Shown here: positions 8,501 through 16,823 of the stretch, one piece after another | Numbering within the stretch: the stretch's first letter is position 1 | How the letters are laid out: every line of letters begins with the position of its first letter | From: Variovorax brevis | GTDB lineage: Bacteria > Pseudomonadota > Gammaproteobacteria > Burkholderiales > Burkholderiaceae_C | DNA length: 64,000 bases | Assembly: GCF_030317105.1 (NCBI RefSeq) | Contig: NZ_JASZYG010000016.1 | Location: forward strand, 62,001-126,000 | Direction of reading: 5' to 3' | Position numbers and translations under genes: made by a program | The notes under the pieces: generated by a model | What the model was told of the DNA's origin: nothing | What the model saw: the letters and a program-made list of their open reading frames with translations, nothing else | The model's database searches: none

Positions 8501-11500
8501 CCTGCAAGCCCGGGGCGACAACCTCCACGCCGTGTTCCTGGTCACTGAGAGTGAGGCGTTGAGCTACCACTACGAACTGGCGTTGCCCAAAGACACCAGC
8601 CAGCTCAAGCCCGACCCGCGCATCGCCCACACCCTCAACCTGCGGCATGATGAATTGGGCAACCCGCAGCAGTCCATCGCCATCGGCTATGGCCGCTGGC
8701 AACCCGGCGACCACGGCACGCTGCCTCGCTCCGACCTCATCACGCAAGTTCAAGGCGAAGTCCACGTCGCCTATTCCGAGACGCGCTACTCCGGAGACGT
8801 GGTCCTTCCAAAGCGCCCTGCGGGAGCAGTGCAAGCCGTTCGCGACCACCGCCTGCGTCTGCCCTGCGAGGTACGCAGCTACGAGATCACCGGCCTCGCC
8901 AAACCCGCCAACACCTACTTCGACATCGCCAGCTTGCGCCAGCACGCGCTGTGCGAGGACTCGACCTACCTGCCGGTTGTGCCCGTTACGCTGCCGGCGC
9001 AGTCGGCCATCGTCGTCACGCCACTGCAATACCACGAGCAACCCAAGATGGGTGGTCCGCACCGTCGCATCGTCGAACATGCGCGCACGCGCTTCTTCGA
9101 CGATGGCGACGACATCGAAGGCACGCCGAAGACACCCACCGCCGCTTTGACTTTTGGCCAGCACGGCCCGCGCGGCCTCAAGTACGAAGACTACAAGCTC
9201 GCCCTGACCGACGAGTTGCTGCAAGCCGTATTCACCCAGGGAGACGCGGCCGGGAACATCGATGACAAATTGGCCTGGGATCTGGAACCTGGCACCGTGG
9301 CCCGCAGCCTGCTCGATACCCCCGCCATCAGTGGCTACATACCGGGTACGCAGATTGACGCTGCCCTCACCGGCCAATACTGGATGCGCTCCGGCACTGC
9401 TGGTTTCGATGCCGACGCTGCCCGGCACTTCTACCTGCCCGAGCGCTACACCGACTCCTTCAACAACACGATGGAGCTGCACTACGACGCACTGGACCTC
9501 TACGTCGAGTCTAGCAAAGACGCGCACGGTAACGAGACGCAAGTTCAGGACTTTGACTTCCGGGTGCTCACCCCACGCACGATCATCGACACCAACGGCA
9601 ACCACACCCAGGCAGCCTTCGACATCCGCGGCCAGGTGGTCGCCGTGGCCGTCAAAGGCAAGCAGGTGAACGGCCGGTGGGAAGGCGACCACCTGGACAG
9701 CTTGACGACGGCGCTGGTCAATGTACCGCCCACTCAGGTCATGTCCTTTTGCACCAGCCCAGGCTTTGACAATCAGAAGCAAACCCAGGCTCGACTCTGG
9801 CTTGCGGATGCAAGCACCCGGTTCGTCTATCACTTTGGCGAGGGGGAAGACGCACAAGGCCACATCACCTGGGCAACCTGCCCGGCAGGCGCCTGCGCCA
9901 TCACGCGTGAACAGCACGTGGGCCAGCTCGCAGCTGGAGGGCAAAGCCCTCTGCAAATCGCCCTCGAATGCTCTGATGGCAGCGGCAACGTGCTCATGAA
10001 GAAGGTGCAGGCCGAGCCCGACCCGCAGAGCACCGCCCCCGATCCTCCGAGGCGCTGGATCATCAACGGCCTGACCGTGCTCAACAACAAGGGTAAACCG
10101 GTCAAGCAATACGAACCCAGGTTCGTGGACGATTTCGGCTGCCAGATGCCCGAAGCCAACGGTGTGACGCCCGTGATGTACTACGACGCCGCAGGCCGCC
10201 TGGTCCGCACCGAGTTCCCCGACGGCACCTTCAGCCGCGTGGAGTTCTCGCCCTGGAACGTCAAGACCTTTGACCAGAACGACACCGTGCTTGGAAGCGC
10301 CTGGTACCAGACACGCAACCAATACCCACCCGCAAGCCACTTGCCCGTCAGCGCACCCCCGGACCAACGCGCCGTCTGGCTCGCCGCACGGCATGCCAAC
10401 ACACCGGCACTCACCGTGCTCGACAGCCTGGGCCGCGAGGTCATAGCCATCGCTCACAACCGGGTCAAAAGCCCGAGCGGCATGCACACCTTCGACGGCC
10501 GCCGCTGGAAAGACGAGCACGCCCTCACATACACGAAGCTAGATGCCGAGGGCAAGCCGCTGTGGATCCGGGACGCACGGGGCAACCTGGTGATGCAGTA
10601 CCTCACGCCCCCCAAGCCCACCTCACTGCCGGTGAGTGCAACCCAATGGCTCGCCGCAGAAAACGTCCCCGCCACCGCCACGCCCTGCTACGACATCGCC
10701 GGCAACCTGCTCTACCAGCACAGCATGGACGCGGGCGACCGCTGGATGCTGATGGACGCCGCCGGCAAGCCCATGCTGGCTTGGGACTTCAACGAGCGCC
10801 AGGACGATGGCATCAACGTCTTCGACGAACGACGCCTCATGATCGCCGACTACGACGGGCTGCACCGCCCCACCGCACTCTGGCTGCGCACGTGGAGCCG
10901 GCCCAAGGGCTCTGCCCAACCCTTCATCGCAACCCCGAAGGAAAAGGTCGAACGCTTCGAGTACCAGGACGCCCAGCTCAACGACTCCGCCAACCTCAAC
11001 GGCCAAGCTGTGCGCCATTTCGACCCCAGCGGCCGCGTCGAGACCTTGCGGCTCGACTTCAAGGGCAACGTGCAGGCAGTGCGGCGCAGGTTGGTCAGCG
11101 ATGCCAAGGCCTCACGCATCGACTGGGCCGCCGATGTCAACCCTGACGGCACGTCCAAGTTGGAGGGCGATAGCGAGAGCTACACCCAGATCACCGAGCA
11201 CGACGCGCTGGGCCGAATGACAAGACTGTTCAACTGGCACCGCCCAGGCCAGCCTGTGGCGGTGTACGAGCCCACATACAACGCACGCGGCGCGTTGTTC
11301 AGTGAAGACCTCGTCGTGCGGGCGACCAAGACTGCAAACGGCTATGACCCTGCCTCAGGCAAGCGGACCACAGCCATTGCCGCCATCCACTACAACGCTA
11401 AAGGCCAGAAGACCGATCTTGCGCTCGGCAATGGCACGCTCACCCAATATGAGTACGACACAGACACCTTCCGCCTGCGACAAATTTTCACTACCCGTCC

Positions 11501-13733
11501 AGCCGACAAGCGCCTCTACTCGCAGCGGCGTGCCAACCTGACGGACCCTGGTGTGGTGCAGGACCTGAACTACACCTACGACCCGGTAGGCAACATCACC
11601 GAGTGCGAAGACCAAGCCTACAAGCCGGTGTTCTGGAACAGCGGCATCGCCGAACCTCGCAGCCTCTACGAGTACGACGCCCTTTACCGCCTGGTTTGGG
11701 CCCAGGGCCGCGAAACAGCACAGGGTGGCGACGCGGCGCGAGACGGCACCGAGCCCGCCTATGGCAACGGCTTCCCGGTGACCAATCAGACCCTGCGTCG
11801 CTACACCCAGCTCTACGAGTACGACGCGGTTGGCAATTTCATCACCATGCGACATCGCGTGCCCAGCGACACCACGAAGAGTTGGACTCGCCATTACGAA
11901 ACCGCCGTCGACAGCAACCGCCTGCTAGCCACTTGGCAAGGCAGCAACCGAGCGACCGCCGCCGTCGCCGACTTCCTTTACGACCTTCACGGCAGCATGC
12001 GTAACCTCGGCCCCGTGGGCGCGCAACACCACTTGCGCTGGGACCATCGCGACATGATTCGCAGCATTGACCTCGGCGGCGGTGGCGGGGCCTGGTACCA
12101 GTACGACAGCGGCAAACAGCGGACACGCAAGCGCATCGAGAACCAGAATGGTCTCGGAGGCTACTGGGAGCGCATTTACCTGGGCGGCTACGAGCTCTAC
12201 AGGAGGTACAACGCTGCCAATCTGGTAACACCCGTCGAGGAGATCGAATCGCTGCATCTGTTTGAAGGCGAACAGCGGGTGTTATTGGTCGACGACGTGA
12301 TTCGGGCAGATGCCAATGCGCAGCCTGGGCCGAACGGCCTGAGCATCAGGCCGAAAACACTCTTTCGTTACCAATACGGCAATCACCTCGGCTCCGTCGG
12401 CGGTGAACTGGATGAAACCGCACGAGTAATTTCTTATGAGGAGTTTCATCCGTACGGAACGACCGCCTATCGGTTGATGGATTCATTCGCCGAAGCGCCA
12501 GCGAAACGATACCGATACACCGGAATGGAGCGGGATGAAGAGAATGGGCTTGTGTATCTTGGCGCTAGGTTCCTACAGGGAAGCCTCGGTCGTTGGGTCA
12601 GCGGTGAGCCAAGCGTGCGCGAGCGTATGCTCGCCTCTGCGTATTGCTATTGCCACTGTTCTCCAATTAATCAGTCAGATCCACAAGGCCTGGCGCCTGG
12701 CAAGGCCGTCGAAGACACTATTCAGGAACCGGATACCAGCGGCGTTCAAGTGCCAGGTTTCCTCAAGACCAAATCGCTTGGGGTAAATGCTTCTAAATTC
12801 CTGATCGAAACTGACTTGACGGCAATGAGTGGCACTGCTCGCGGTGCCGCGAACGTCGCGAGCGAATTCGAGATTCCTTCCCGTACCTTCCTCGGTACTG
12901 GCGGTACGGGAACCGCCATAAGCGTTACTGGTGCACTACGAGGTATAGGTCTTTCAAGTGACATCCGCGTGGAGCACTTCAGCGAGTTCTCTTCGCGTTT
13001 CGGTCGCCCGAAAGCTTTCAGCTTGTTCGTCATACATGAAGAGACCGTTGCGCAACTCAGACAGCACGGCCAGCTACCGTACACCCTCATCGGCGAACAA
13101 TTGGAAGAAGCGGCGCGCGGCGTCGGCCTTCGAGTCGGAAGTTGGAAAGTCGAGCCAGGTTCCCATGGCTTTGGTTACAACGTATCTGGACGCTTTCAGG
13201 CGACGTGGCTCGGTACGGCTCGGTACGCTGCTTCTCAGGCGTTCACTGGAGCGCAATTATTGGCGGGCAAGTTCATAAAGGCCTTTGGCGCGCAGCTTAT
13301 TCCTGGATATCAGGAAATATCGCAATTCGGTGAAGGTGCTCGCTTTCCGTTCCTTAGCGGCGGATGGTTCCTTCTAAGATATGCATTGCGAGCTGCGACA
13401 AGCGGCGGATCGCTATCCATCGGCCAAGCAACAGCGGCACTAGCCAGAGGATCGAGGGCGCTTGCAGCCTCTGTCGCGACAAGGGCGGGCGCGACAGGAG
13501 CCGCAGTGCTAGCCGCAGCCGGTTCATTTGCGCTTCTTGGCTTTACGGCGCATGCTGCGGCAACAGATCAAACGGGACCAATTGACATTGCCGACCGATA
13601 CTACGGAACCGGCTTCGGCAACATGCGTGGCTGGTTCGAGCGGTCGCAATCGGTACCGCGATGGATGAAGGACCTAGATAGTTGGTCCGTAGACACTGCC
13701 GGGGCCATCGCACACAAGATGGGACTTTGGTGA
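5580..13733 (+). CDS. Fused TcB-TcC insecticidal toxin complex protein (BC cocoon 1)
   Basis: 2717 residues from ATG 5580, chosen because GGAGG lies eight bases upstream and the N-terminus aligns with the second BC protein; the frame is open upstream without a ribosome site. Order: SpvB domain (about 20-330, with SLPKGGGAIRGIGEKF and NPVTGTG); TcdB middle region with DxxGDG-type beta-propeller repeats (about 430-670); then YD/RHS repeats forming the cocoon shell (about 1500-2300); then the RHS core GMERDEENGLVYLGARF (near 2315). The last ~345 residues are a unique effector with a hydrophobic Ala-rich segment (ALAASVATRAGATGAAVL) and no family I recognise. In known Tc toxins the BC shell holds the unfolded effector and docks on TcA. 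Odd points: the core acids are QG and EP instead of DP, and a YCYCHC cluster precedes SDPQGL. No signal peptide. Confidence 0.92.
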   Translation: MEKSAAPSPKDTEQSFLVRAPELSLPKGGGAIRGIGEKFSANPVTGTGAMSVPIALSPGRGGFGPQLALGYDSGAGHGAFALGWQLALPSISRKTDKGLPRYGDEEESDVFLLSGVEDLVPVLDAGKRVVQLTRLARKDYNVRLYRPRIEGLFARIERWSEIGKLENAFWRTLSRDNIATWYGRDEESRIADPDDPTRIFQWLICQTHDDKGNVAVYGYAAENSLGVDTGATWEANRRPQARQANRYLKRILYGGATPYLPVLDPELNEVDLPGDWMFEAVFDYGDHSGPYPTPVPDRTTSANPWPARVDAFSTHRSGFEVRTYRLCRRVLMFHHFRDAPGVGTNCLVRSTEFEYELPDAPIDVTRSGYTVLRAVTHRSYQRKPGSNTDYEWRGVPPVAFTYSRPVVDPTVRAIDAGQLDNLPVGIQGPGYQWIDLDGEGLSGALAERSGAWYYKPNLGGGRFGTTRLVVAQPTMALAAGSRHQFMDLAGDGEIDVVDFSGPAPGFHERDRDEGWKRHVPFVSLPNIDWQDPNLRFVDLTGDGHADALITEQEVFTWYPSLDERGFAAAERTRQARDEDAGPRLVFADGTQTIFLADMCGDGLTALVRIRNGQICYWPNLGYGRFGRKVTLGNSPRFDHSDLYDPRRIRLTDIDGSGPVDIIYLGRNGAQLYFNRSGNSLSDARLVDLPVATENLGAVQAADLLGNGTACLVWNSHLPADERRPVCYIDLMGGANETQEEHCRHEKPHLLIEVNNNLGGSTEIEYTPSTRFYLQDRQAGTPWITRLPFPVHCVSKVTVRDRWRGTAFSSTYSYHHGYFDGAEREFRGFGRVEQIDVESYGKSAQHNAASPYITQDQTLYQPPVKTITWYHTGAAADRQHLLDHFEHEYFPRRFAERLPDPANEPNAFHERVLPEPQIPPDLTAVEWREALRACKGMVLRQEVYALDVEDIAAAPARHTPVRLFSAATHNCHIQRLQARGDNLHAVFLVTESEALSYHYELALPKDTSQLKPDPRIAHTLNLRHDELGNPQQSIAIGYGRWQPGDHGTLPRSDLITQVQGEVHVAYSETRYSGDVVLPKRPAGAVQAVRDHRLRLPCEVRSYEITGLAKPANTYFDIASLRQHALCEDSTYLPVVPVTLPAQSAIVVTPLQYHEQPKMGGPHRRIVEHARTRFFDDGDDIEGTPKTPTAALTFGQHGPRGLKYEDYKLALTDELLQAVFTQGDAAGNIDDKLAWDLEPGTVARSLLDTPAISGYIPGTQIDAALTGQYWMRSGTAGFDADAARHFYLPERYTDSFNNTMELHYDALDLYVESSKDAHGNETQVQDFDFRVLTPRTIIDTNGNHTQAAFDIRGQVVAVAVKGKQVNGRWEGDHLDSLTTALVNVPPTQVMSFCTSPGFDNQKQTQARLWLADASTRFVYHFGEGEDAQGHITWATCPAGACAITREQHVGQLAAGGQSPLQIALECSDGSGNVLMKKVQAEPDPQSTAPDPPRRWIINGLTVLNNKGKPVKQYEPRFVDDFGCQMPEANGVTPVMYYDAAGRLVRTEFPDGTFSRVEFSPWNVKTFDQNDTVLGSAWYQTRNQYPPASHLPVSAPPDQRAVWLAARHANTPALTVLDSLGREVIAIAHNRVKSPSGMHTFDGRRWKDEHALTYTKLDAEGKPLWIRDARGNLVMQYLTPPKPTSLPVSATQWLAAENVPATATPCYDIAGNLLYQHSMDAGDRWMLMDAAGKPMLAWDFNERQDDGINVFDERRLMIADYDGLHRPTALWLRTWSRPKGSAQPFIATPKEKVERFEYQDAQLNDSANLNGQAVRHFDPSGRVETLRLDFKGNVQAVRRRLVSDAKASRIDWAADVNPDGTSKLEGDSESYTQITEHDALGRMTRLFNWHRPGQPVAVYEPTYNARGALFSEDLVVRATKTANGYDPASGKRTTAIAAIHYNAKGQKTDLALGNGTLTQYEYDTDTFRLRQIFTTRPADKRLYSQRRANLTDPGVVQDLNYTYDPVGNITECEDQAYKPVFWNSGIAEPRSLYEYDALYRLVWAQGRETAQGGDAARDGTEPAYGNGFPVTNQTLRRYTQLYEYDAVGNFITMRHRVPSDTTKSWTRHYETAVDSNRLLATWQGSNRATAAVADFLYDLHGSMRNLGPVGAQHHLRWDHRDMIRSIDLGGGGGAWYQYDSGKQRTRKRIENQNGLGGYWERIYLGGYELYRRYNAANLVTPVEEIESLHLFEGEQRVLLVDDVIRADANAQPGPNGLSIRPKTLFRYQYGNHLGSVGGELDETARVISYEEFHPYGTTAYRLMDSFAEAPAKRYRYTGMERDEENGLVYLGARFLQGSLGRWVSGEPSVRERMLASAYCYCHCSPINQSDPQGLAPGKAVEDTIQEPDTSGVQVPGFLKTKSLGVNASKFLIETDLTAMSGTARGAANVASEFEIPSRTFLGTGGTGTAISVTGALRGIGLSSDIRVEHFSEFSSRFGRPKAFSLFVIHEETVAQLRQHGQLPYTLIGEQLEEAARGVGLRVGSWKVEPGSHGFGYNVSGRFQATWLGTARYAASQAFTGAQLLAGKFIKAFGAQLIPGYQEISQFGEGARFPFLSGGWFLLRYALRAATSGGSLSIGQATAALARGSRALAASVATRAGATGAAVLAAAGSFALLGFTAHAAATDQTGPIDIADRYYGTGFGNMRGWFERSQSVPRWMKDLDSWSVDTAGAIAHKMGLW

Positions 13734-13857
13734 CGACTCCGCACGCTACACATCGCTTCCTCCATTTATTGAGAATCCCAAGCTCGCACGCGGGCCAGGC
13801 GCTCCCGAAGAAACAGGGTTGCGCTACAAGGTGAACGGCAGCCGTGAAGAGTACTAA
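13723..13857 (+). other. Protein-like reading overlapping and following the BC-1 stop
   Basis: In the +1 frame relative to the toxin, codons from 13723 read DFGDDSARYTSLPPFIENPK then LARGPGAPEETGLRYKVNGS and stop at TAA 13855-13857, directly followed by TAG. There is no start codon. It may be the frameshifted original end of the toxin or the remnant of a neighbour; it stops just before the ISKra4 left end at 13872. Confidence 0.25.
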
Positions 13858-13871
13858 TAGTATGTCTGTTG

Positions 13872-15539
13872 CCGTGAAGGAGAGTGTGCAAAAGTGTGGG
13901 AGGCTGATTCCGAAGGTCACGCATCCGAACTCTCTGGGACTAACTGCCTTATGGCGGATGGCACGAGAGCCGTGTGCCCGTCTTCGACGCCTTGGCCAAC
14001 GCCACCAGTCGACCTGGCGACAGCTCGCCGTTGAGAGCAGCGACGCGGACCTGCGCCAGGCAATGGGCCCCTTCGTCGGTCCATCGCATTTGCTGCTTCT
14101 TCGCCATCCGATGGCTCACCACCAGGTTCACTGCCGACTCTGCGATGCTGCTGCTGATAGGCAAGCCCCTTCTGTGACGCGCCCCGTAGTTCACCAGTGT
14201 GCCGGCGTTGTTCTCGATGTAGCCAGACACGCGCTGGAGATTCCACCAGAGCGTCGAGTATTCGTAGCCCTTCCTGGCCATCAACGCGGCATCGAGCGCT
14301 TTGATGCGCGCCACGGACTTGCCGCCCTTGCCGTGCCAGACGAACCATTTGGCGCTGCGGATTTCGCTCTGCACCCAAGCTCGCTCCAGCGGTTCGATCA
14401 TCGCGCTGCCGAACACCGAGTTCTCCGCCGCCTTGAACTTCATTGCGATGTGAAACCAGTCCAGTATCCTGCCGCGGGCAAGTTGGCTGCCCTGCACTGC
14501 CTTGGCGAACTCGCCCGCGTCATCGCTGATCACGGTCACCCGCTCGTTGGGCCCGACACCGCTTCGGGCGAGGAACTGATCCAATCGCGCGGCCCCCGAG
14601 GGCACCTGCTTGTGCACATACGCATACACGCGAGGGCCACGGTCGGCAAACGAGGCTCTCCCCGCAACGATGTTCACGTGGCGTTGCGGGATCGGTGCCG
14701 GCGACCAAGGCGACCGAAGCTTGGCTTCGGCGCGCGCAGCTTGGCGGCCCTTGGGGCTGCTGTGGTGTTTCAACCATGCCGAATCGACGCTGACGCATGC
14801 GACGTTGGTGGATTCGCGTCGTGGGACGATGATGTCGGTGATATCGGCCGCCTTCGGCTGTTGCGCGATTTCGCGCTCCACCTCGGCATCGAGTTGCCTT
14901 GCGACCGCGTGAATCCTTTGCCGTGTGCCGCTGAATGAGATCTGCCTGTCGAGCGGAAGGACCTCCTTGAGCAGCGCCGTGGCCTGCCGGTAAGGCAGAT
15001 GGGCGGCCCATTCCACCTGAAGGTATTCCAGTTCCGGTGTCACCCGCTTGGGCAGCGCCTTGCAAAGCGGGCTCATGGAACTGCGTGCTGTCCCCGGCGC
15101 CGCACGGCAGGGACACGACCACAATCTCGGGCTCCTGACGGCCACGTTTCCATACACCGTCCGCACCACAATGCTGCGACTATCCTTGTGGCTGAGCGTC
15201 GTGCCGCACCGGCGGCAGTTCGTCTCGCCCGACATCCACCCGTCAACTTGCTGCGAGACCAATACGTCTTGGGCCCGGGCCAGCAGGACACGGCCTTCAG
15301 CAAGGGTGAGGCCCAACTTGGAAAGACTGCGGTCGCCCCGCTCGAGCACAGCCAACGTCACGGCACCGTCCACTGCGTCGCCGATGTCGCCGGCCTCAGC
15401 AATTCGTGCCTCAATGATCAAGCGCATGGTTTGCCTCCGACCGTTCGATGGCCGCCAGAGTAGCGAAGATGGCCGCCTCATGAGCAACTCGAAGCAAGGC
15501 CGCCGTCCCTTGCAGCCTCCCACACTTTTGCACACTCTC
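13872..15539 (-). mobile_element. ISKra4-family insertion sequence with terminal inverted repeats
   Basis: Matching inverted repeats lie at 13880-13905 and 15514-15539 (core GTGCAAAAGTGTGGGAGGCT). The left end continues outward with CCGTGAAGG (13872-13880), a block also seen at the other ISKra4 ends near 53336 and 53768. The right end lacks that outer block and runs straight into an older ISKra4 transposase fragment. The ends are therefore asymmetric and I find no target-site duplication. This points to a rearranged or deleted flank rather than a clean recent insertion. Confidence 0.8.
13949..15427 (-). CDS. ISKra4-family transposase
   Basis: 492 residues from ATG 15427 (MRLIIEARIAEAGDIGDA). 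An N-terminal zinc-binding segment (NCRRCGTTLSHKDSRS...SCPC) precedes the catalytic domain, with VACVSVDSAWLKHH, ERVTVISDDAGEFAKAV, ILDWFHIAMKFKAAE and the ending SSIAESAVNLVVSHRMAKKQ typical of ISKra4 transposases. The frame is also open upstream of 15427 into an older transposase fragment, giving a misleading 665-codon frame. The ATG inside the element's own right end is the sensible start. No lesion seen; it may still be active. Confidence 0.85.
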   Translation of the reverse strand: MRLIIEARIAEAGDIGDAVDGAVTLAVLERGDRSLSKLGLTLAEGRVLLARAQDVLVSQQVDGWMSGETNCRRCGTTLSHKDSRSIVVRTVYGNVAVRSPRLWSCPCRAAPGTARSSMSPLCKALPKRVTPELEYLQVEWAAHLPYRQATALLKEVLPLDRQISFSGTRQRIHAVARQLDAEVEREIAQQPKAADITDIIVPRRESTNVACVSVDSAWLKHHSSPKGRQAARAEAKLRSPWSPAPIPQRHVNIVAGRASFADRGPRVYAYVHKQVPSGAARLDQFLARSGVGPNERVTVISDDAGEFAKAVQGSQLARGRILDWFHIAMKFKAAENSVFGSAMIEPLERAWVQSEIRSAKWFVWHGKGGKSVARIKALDAALMARKGYEYSTLWWNLQRVSGYIENNAGTLVNYGARHRRGLPISSSIAESAVNLVVSHRMAKKQQMRWTDEGAHCLAQVRVAALNGELSPGRLVALAKASKTGTRLSCHPP

Positions 15540-16150
15540 GACTCCGCCGATGCCGAGGAGATTCGTCGCCCCTTCATCCGTTCTCGCTGGTAGTCCACCA
15601 AGTCTTTCCTGTTGTTCTCAAGGAAGCCGAGTAGCGCCCTGGCAGCGCCGTGAGCGGTCTCTGCACACTGCCTGTAGAAAGGTTCGAGTGCCTCCAATTC
15701 CTCTTGCAGGGAAGCCACCAGCGTTCGAGTCATTTTGATGGCGGCTTCTCCCGTTCCTCTCCACAGCGCATTGCGGATCTTTTTCCAGAGCCGCTCGCAT
15801 CGTGAGATCAAGGGTGGGCGTTCGCCAGCGAAGTACCACCGTGCGTAGATTGGGCCCTTCACTGCATGCAGCTTCATTCCTAGATGGAACCAGTCGAGGA
15901 TCTTCGGCGCGACGCGCGGCGCGACCGAGGTCACCAGTGAGCGCATGCCCCTTGCGCCGTCAGTGACGACATCGACGATGTGTGGATGGTGTCCAGCCGC
16001 TTTGCTCGAGTGCAGCAGCGATCAGCACCATCGTGAGCGTTCGCCGCTGAAGCGCACAGACGAAACGCCGGCCCATTGAGACCGTCCAGCTCGACACGAC
16101 CTGCAACGACCTCGAACTTGGCTGCATCCTGATAGGCGATGCTGCCGCTG
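15540..16150 (-). pseudogene. Older ISKra4-family transposase fragment
   Basis: Minus-strand reading contains VVTDGARGMRSLVTSVAPRV, KILDWFHLGMKLHAVKGPIY and GFLENNRKDLVDYQRERMKG. It ends abruptly at SASAES, where the younger element begins. Upstream, near 15975, the frame shifts: RRFVCALQRRTLTMVLIAAA and LEQSGWTPSTH lie in a different frame. The sequence is recognisably related to, but clearly diverged from, the inner transposase, so it is a separate, older insertion. The N-terminal third is missing. Confidence 0.7.
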
Positions 16151-16241
16151 GCGCAGACGGCCGACGACTACGAGGCGCTACTGCCCTGGAACATCGCGCT
16201 GCCAACCTCGTAGCCCAACCCCTGCACATTGACGGCCTACC

Positions 16242-16559
16242 ATGAAGCTGTCCCGCGCCAAGCTTCGGAGACTGATCGGGGACGCGACCGTCGAGGCGTA
16301 CAACGACTCCGAGCAGCGTGTCGGCTTCCTGATCATGATCCAGGAAAACCTCCAATTGCCGTTCAAGACCTATGTGCTCGGTATCGAGGTGCTCGTCGAA
16401 CGGGTCGACATGACCGCGAGCGAGCAAATCGTCGCGATGTGCCGCAACGGGCGGACGCGGCAGCGAATTCAGATTCTCGACCTACCACTTCCGAGTCCAT
16501 TGCCCCGTGGGCGTGGAGTGGATCGAGGCCTCCGTCATTGGGACCGCAGCGTCAACTAG
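16242..16559 (+). CDS. Small conserved protein of the family usually annotated 'calcium-binding protein'
   Basis: 105 residues beginning MKLSRAKLRRLIGDATVEAY and containing EQRVGFLIMIQENLQLPFKT, VLGIEVLVERVDM, EQIVAMCRNGRTRQRI and ILDLPLPSPLPRG. These match my memory of a small bacterial family whose members end ...EWIEAYRHW. Here EWIEA is found in the +1 frame while RHW returns in the original frame. Two compensating single-base indels near 16510-16540 have therefore rewritten about nine residues without losing the stop. Its biochemical role is not established. It sits between the ISKra4 remnants and the four-gene minus cluster; 16560-16823 holds no gene I can support. Confidence 0.55.
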   Translation: MKLSRAKLRRLIGDATVEAYNDSEQRVGFLIMIQENLQLPFKTYVLGIEVLVERVDMTASEQIVAMCRNGRTRQRIQILDLPLPSPLPRGRGVDRGLRHWDRSVN

Positions 16560-16823
16560 ACCCCTTCGCCAGGCGGCGCAAGGACGGGGTTCACTGATCG
16601 CTTACCTTCAATCAGGCGGAGCACGATCTGAACGAGCATCACCATGGCCTCATCGTGCCACGGTGTTCGGTCCGAGCCAACCATCTATCGGTGAGACGAC
16701 GGACAGAATTTTTGCGGACCACAGGGGGCGTCCATTACTTCACGCGCGCCGGCCGTGGCGGGCCGCAACCCCGTGCTGTACAAGCTACGCATCTCCCTCA
16801 GGTCTCAGGGCGATTGGACCAAC

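Noticed and set aside
8103..10520. 805-codon open frame on the minus strand
   Set aside because: It lies antisense to the BC-1 toxin, whose plus-strand reading has clear SpvB/RHS motifs. The antisense product has Val/Gly/Ala-rich filler composition, a GC-skew shadow.
13844..14938. 364-codon plus-strand frame over the ISKra4 element
   Set aside because: Antisense to a clear ISKra4 transposase and starting inside the terminal repeat.
13949..15946. A single 665-residue transposase
   Set aside because: The first 173 codons belong to an older ISKra4 copy; the terminal repeat of the inner element lies inside the frame, so it is two genes read through.
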